A program made the position numbers and the translations under genes. Below, piece after piece: positions 22,243-22,969 of a stretch of DNA of 22,969 nt; positions within the stretch are counted from its first letter, which is position 1; every line of letters begins with the position of its first letter. The DNA comes from CAYRHS01 sp964424125 (lineage in GTDB: Bacteria > Actinomycetota > Acidimicrobiia > IMCC26256 > JAOSJL01), in the NCBI GenBank assembly GCA_964424125.1, contig CAYRHS010000032.1, positions 1 through 22,969 on the forward strand, given 5' to 3'. The notes below the pieces were generated by a model. That model ran no database searches. It saw nothing but the letters and a program-made list of their open reading frames with translations, and had not been told where the DNA came from.

Positions 22243-22969
22243 CTAGGACGTAGCCGCCGGTGCGGCTCCGTCGACCGGGATGCCGTCCCGGTAGGTGATC
22301 CGGTTGGTCCGCAGCGCGGGGACCCTCGGACCGGGCGTGATGATGCCGACCAGGTTCAGCGGGTCCGCACCCGAGACCGTGACCACCTCGCCGTCGCGTT
22401 CGCGGCGGCGGACGCGGCGGAGCTCGTCGACGGCCTGCGGCAGGGCGTACTGCTCACCGACGAATCCGGTGGCGAAGCGGCCACCACGGACGAGACCCCG
22501 CGCCTCGAGCCGTCGGAGCGCCCAGATCACGTCGCGCCACGGGACCGCGAGCGTCTCGCGGACCACGAGGTCACGGAAGACGACGCCCCAACGCGCGAGC
22601 AGCTGTTCCGCGACCGCCTCGGCGAGCTCGTCGGGGTCGTCGACCTCGCCGGCGCGGGGGAGCAACGACCACCGCCCCTCGGCGCCCGAGTCCCGTGCCG
22701 CGCCGCGGCGCAACCCTCGGCGGCGCGGGCGCTGCCGCCGCTGCCATCGATCCCGAGCAGAGAACAAGGCGCGCACGGCGTGGAACCCGTCGGCGGTGAG
22801 CAGCCCGCGCGCGACACCGTCCCAGAGGCCCTCTTCGACCTCGACCGGGAGACGGCCGGTCGCCGCCACGAGCTCCGAGTGGAACAGTGCGCCGCGCTCG
22901 GCCAAGGCATCGACGACGTCACGCGTGCGCCCCGGCCCCGGGAACGGCGGCTCGCCGTCACCCCGGGCG
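22243..22969 (-). CDS. lhr: Lhr-type ATP-dependent DNA helicase, C-terminal part, cut by window edge
   Basis: About 241 residues of the C-terminus are visible; the frame is open to the right edge, so helicase domains and start are outside. Segments recognised from the Lhr C-terminal region are ALAERGALFHSELVAATG, EGLWDGVARGLLTADGFHAVRAL, GRWSLLP, AEQLLARWGVVFRDLVVRE, WRDVIWALRRLEARGLVRGGRFATGFVGEQYALP and the terminal DPLNLVGIITPGPRVPAL. Lhr is a superfamily 2 3'-to-5' helicase implicated in DNA repair in mycobacteria. The section is very Arg-rich in the middle (RQRPRRRGLRR). I cannot tell whether it is the full-length or a short (Lhr-core) version. Confidence 0.85.
   Translation of the reverse strand, partial: ARGDGEPPFPGPGRTRDVVDALAERGALFHSELVAATGRLPVEVEEGLWDGVARGLLTADGFHAVRALFSARDRWQRRQRPRRRGLRRGAARDSGAEGRWSLLPRAGEVDDPDELAEAVAEQLLARWGVVFRDLVVRETLAVPWRDVIWALRRLEARGLVRGGRFATGFVGEQYALPQAVDELRRVRRRERDGEVVTVSGADPLNLVGIITPGPRVPALRTNRITYRDGIPVDGAAPAATS

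Overview
The window is about 23 kb of very GC-rich chromosome with tightly packed genes on both strands. The gene content points to an actinobacterium, most likely in or near the Acidimicrobiia. Supporting this are a DUF3151 protein, the SCO1664-like / DUF3090 / histidine-phosphatase trio, a fatty-acyl-AMP-ligase-like enzyme, and two proteins of coenzyme-F420-associated families (FrhB-like and LLM-class). No rRNA, tRNA, CRISPR array, insertion sequence or phage gene is visible. The region reads as core chromosome rather than an island.

Layout. 1-2117 (-) is a copper P1B-type ATPase cut by the left edge. It is divergent from an FrhB-like iron-sulfur protein (2236-3354), followed by an acyl-AMP ligase (3459-5123). 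Convergent to that is a three-gene operon (7073 down to 5159, -): histidine phosphatase, DUF3090, SCO1664 kinase-like protein. Divergent from it is DUF3151 plus GDP-mannose 4,6-dehydratase (7156-8606). A nitronate monooxygenase (-) and purE (+) diverge from a gap of 23 bases. An FtsX-type ABC exporter (permease 10161-12764, ATPase 12769-13533) and lgt (13593-14555) follow on the minus strand. Then come a decayed lipoprotein gene (14639 to about 15441), a Fpg/Nei DNA glycosylase (15466-16299, -), a small ORF coupled to a phytoene-dehydrogenase-like FAD enzyme (16388-17988), a secreted lysozyme-like protein (18095-19123, -), an LLM-class oxidoreductase (19434-20393, -), a YeeE-type sulfur transporter coupled to an SGNH lipoprotein (20476-22229), and the C-terminus of an Lhr-type helicase (22243 to the right edge, -).

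How the genes relate. Most are separate housekeeping or accessory functions. The sensible functional groups are the ABC exporter pair, the phosphatase/DUF3090/kinase-like trio, DUF3151-gmd, the YeeE-SGNH pair, and lgt with the lipoproteins it would modify.

The most striking non-gene signal is a repeated promoter geometry. A TANNNT hexamer sits 6-7 bases before an ATG/GTG at six genes (histidine phosphatase, DUF3151, nitronate monooxygenase, purE, lgt, Fpg/Nei), which implies leaderless transcripts and fixes their starts. At the nitronate monooxygenase/purE gap two such hexamers share a TA in opposite orientations. Other points of interest are a frameshifted and truncated lipoprotein gene, and a FAD enzyme whose only usable start appears to be CTG. 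I did not find convincing evidence of a wholly new multi-gene system.
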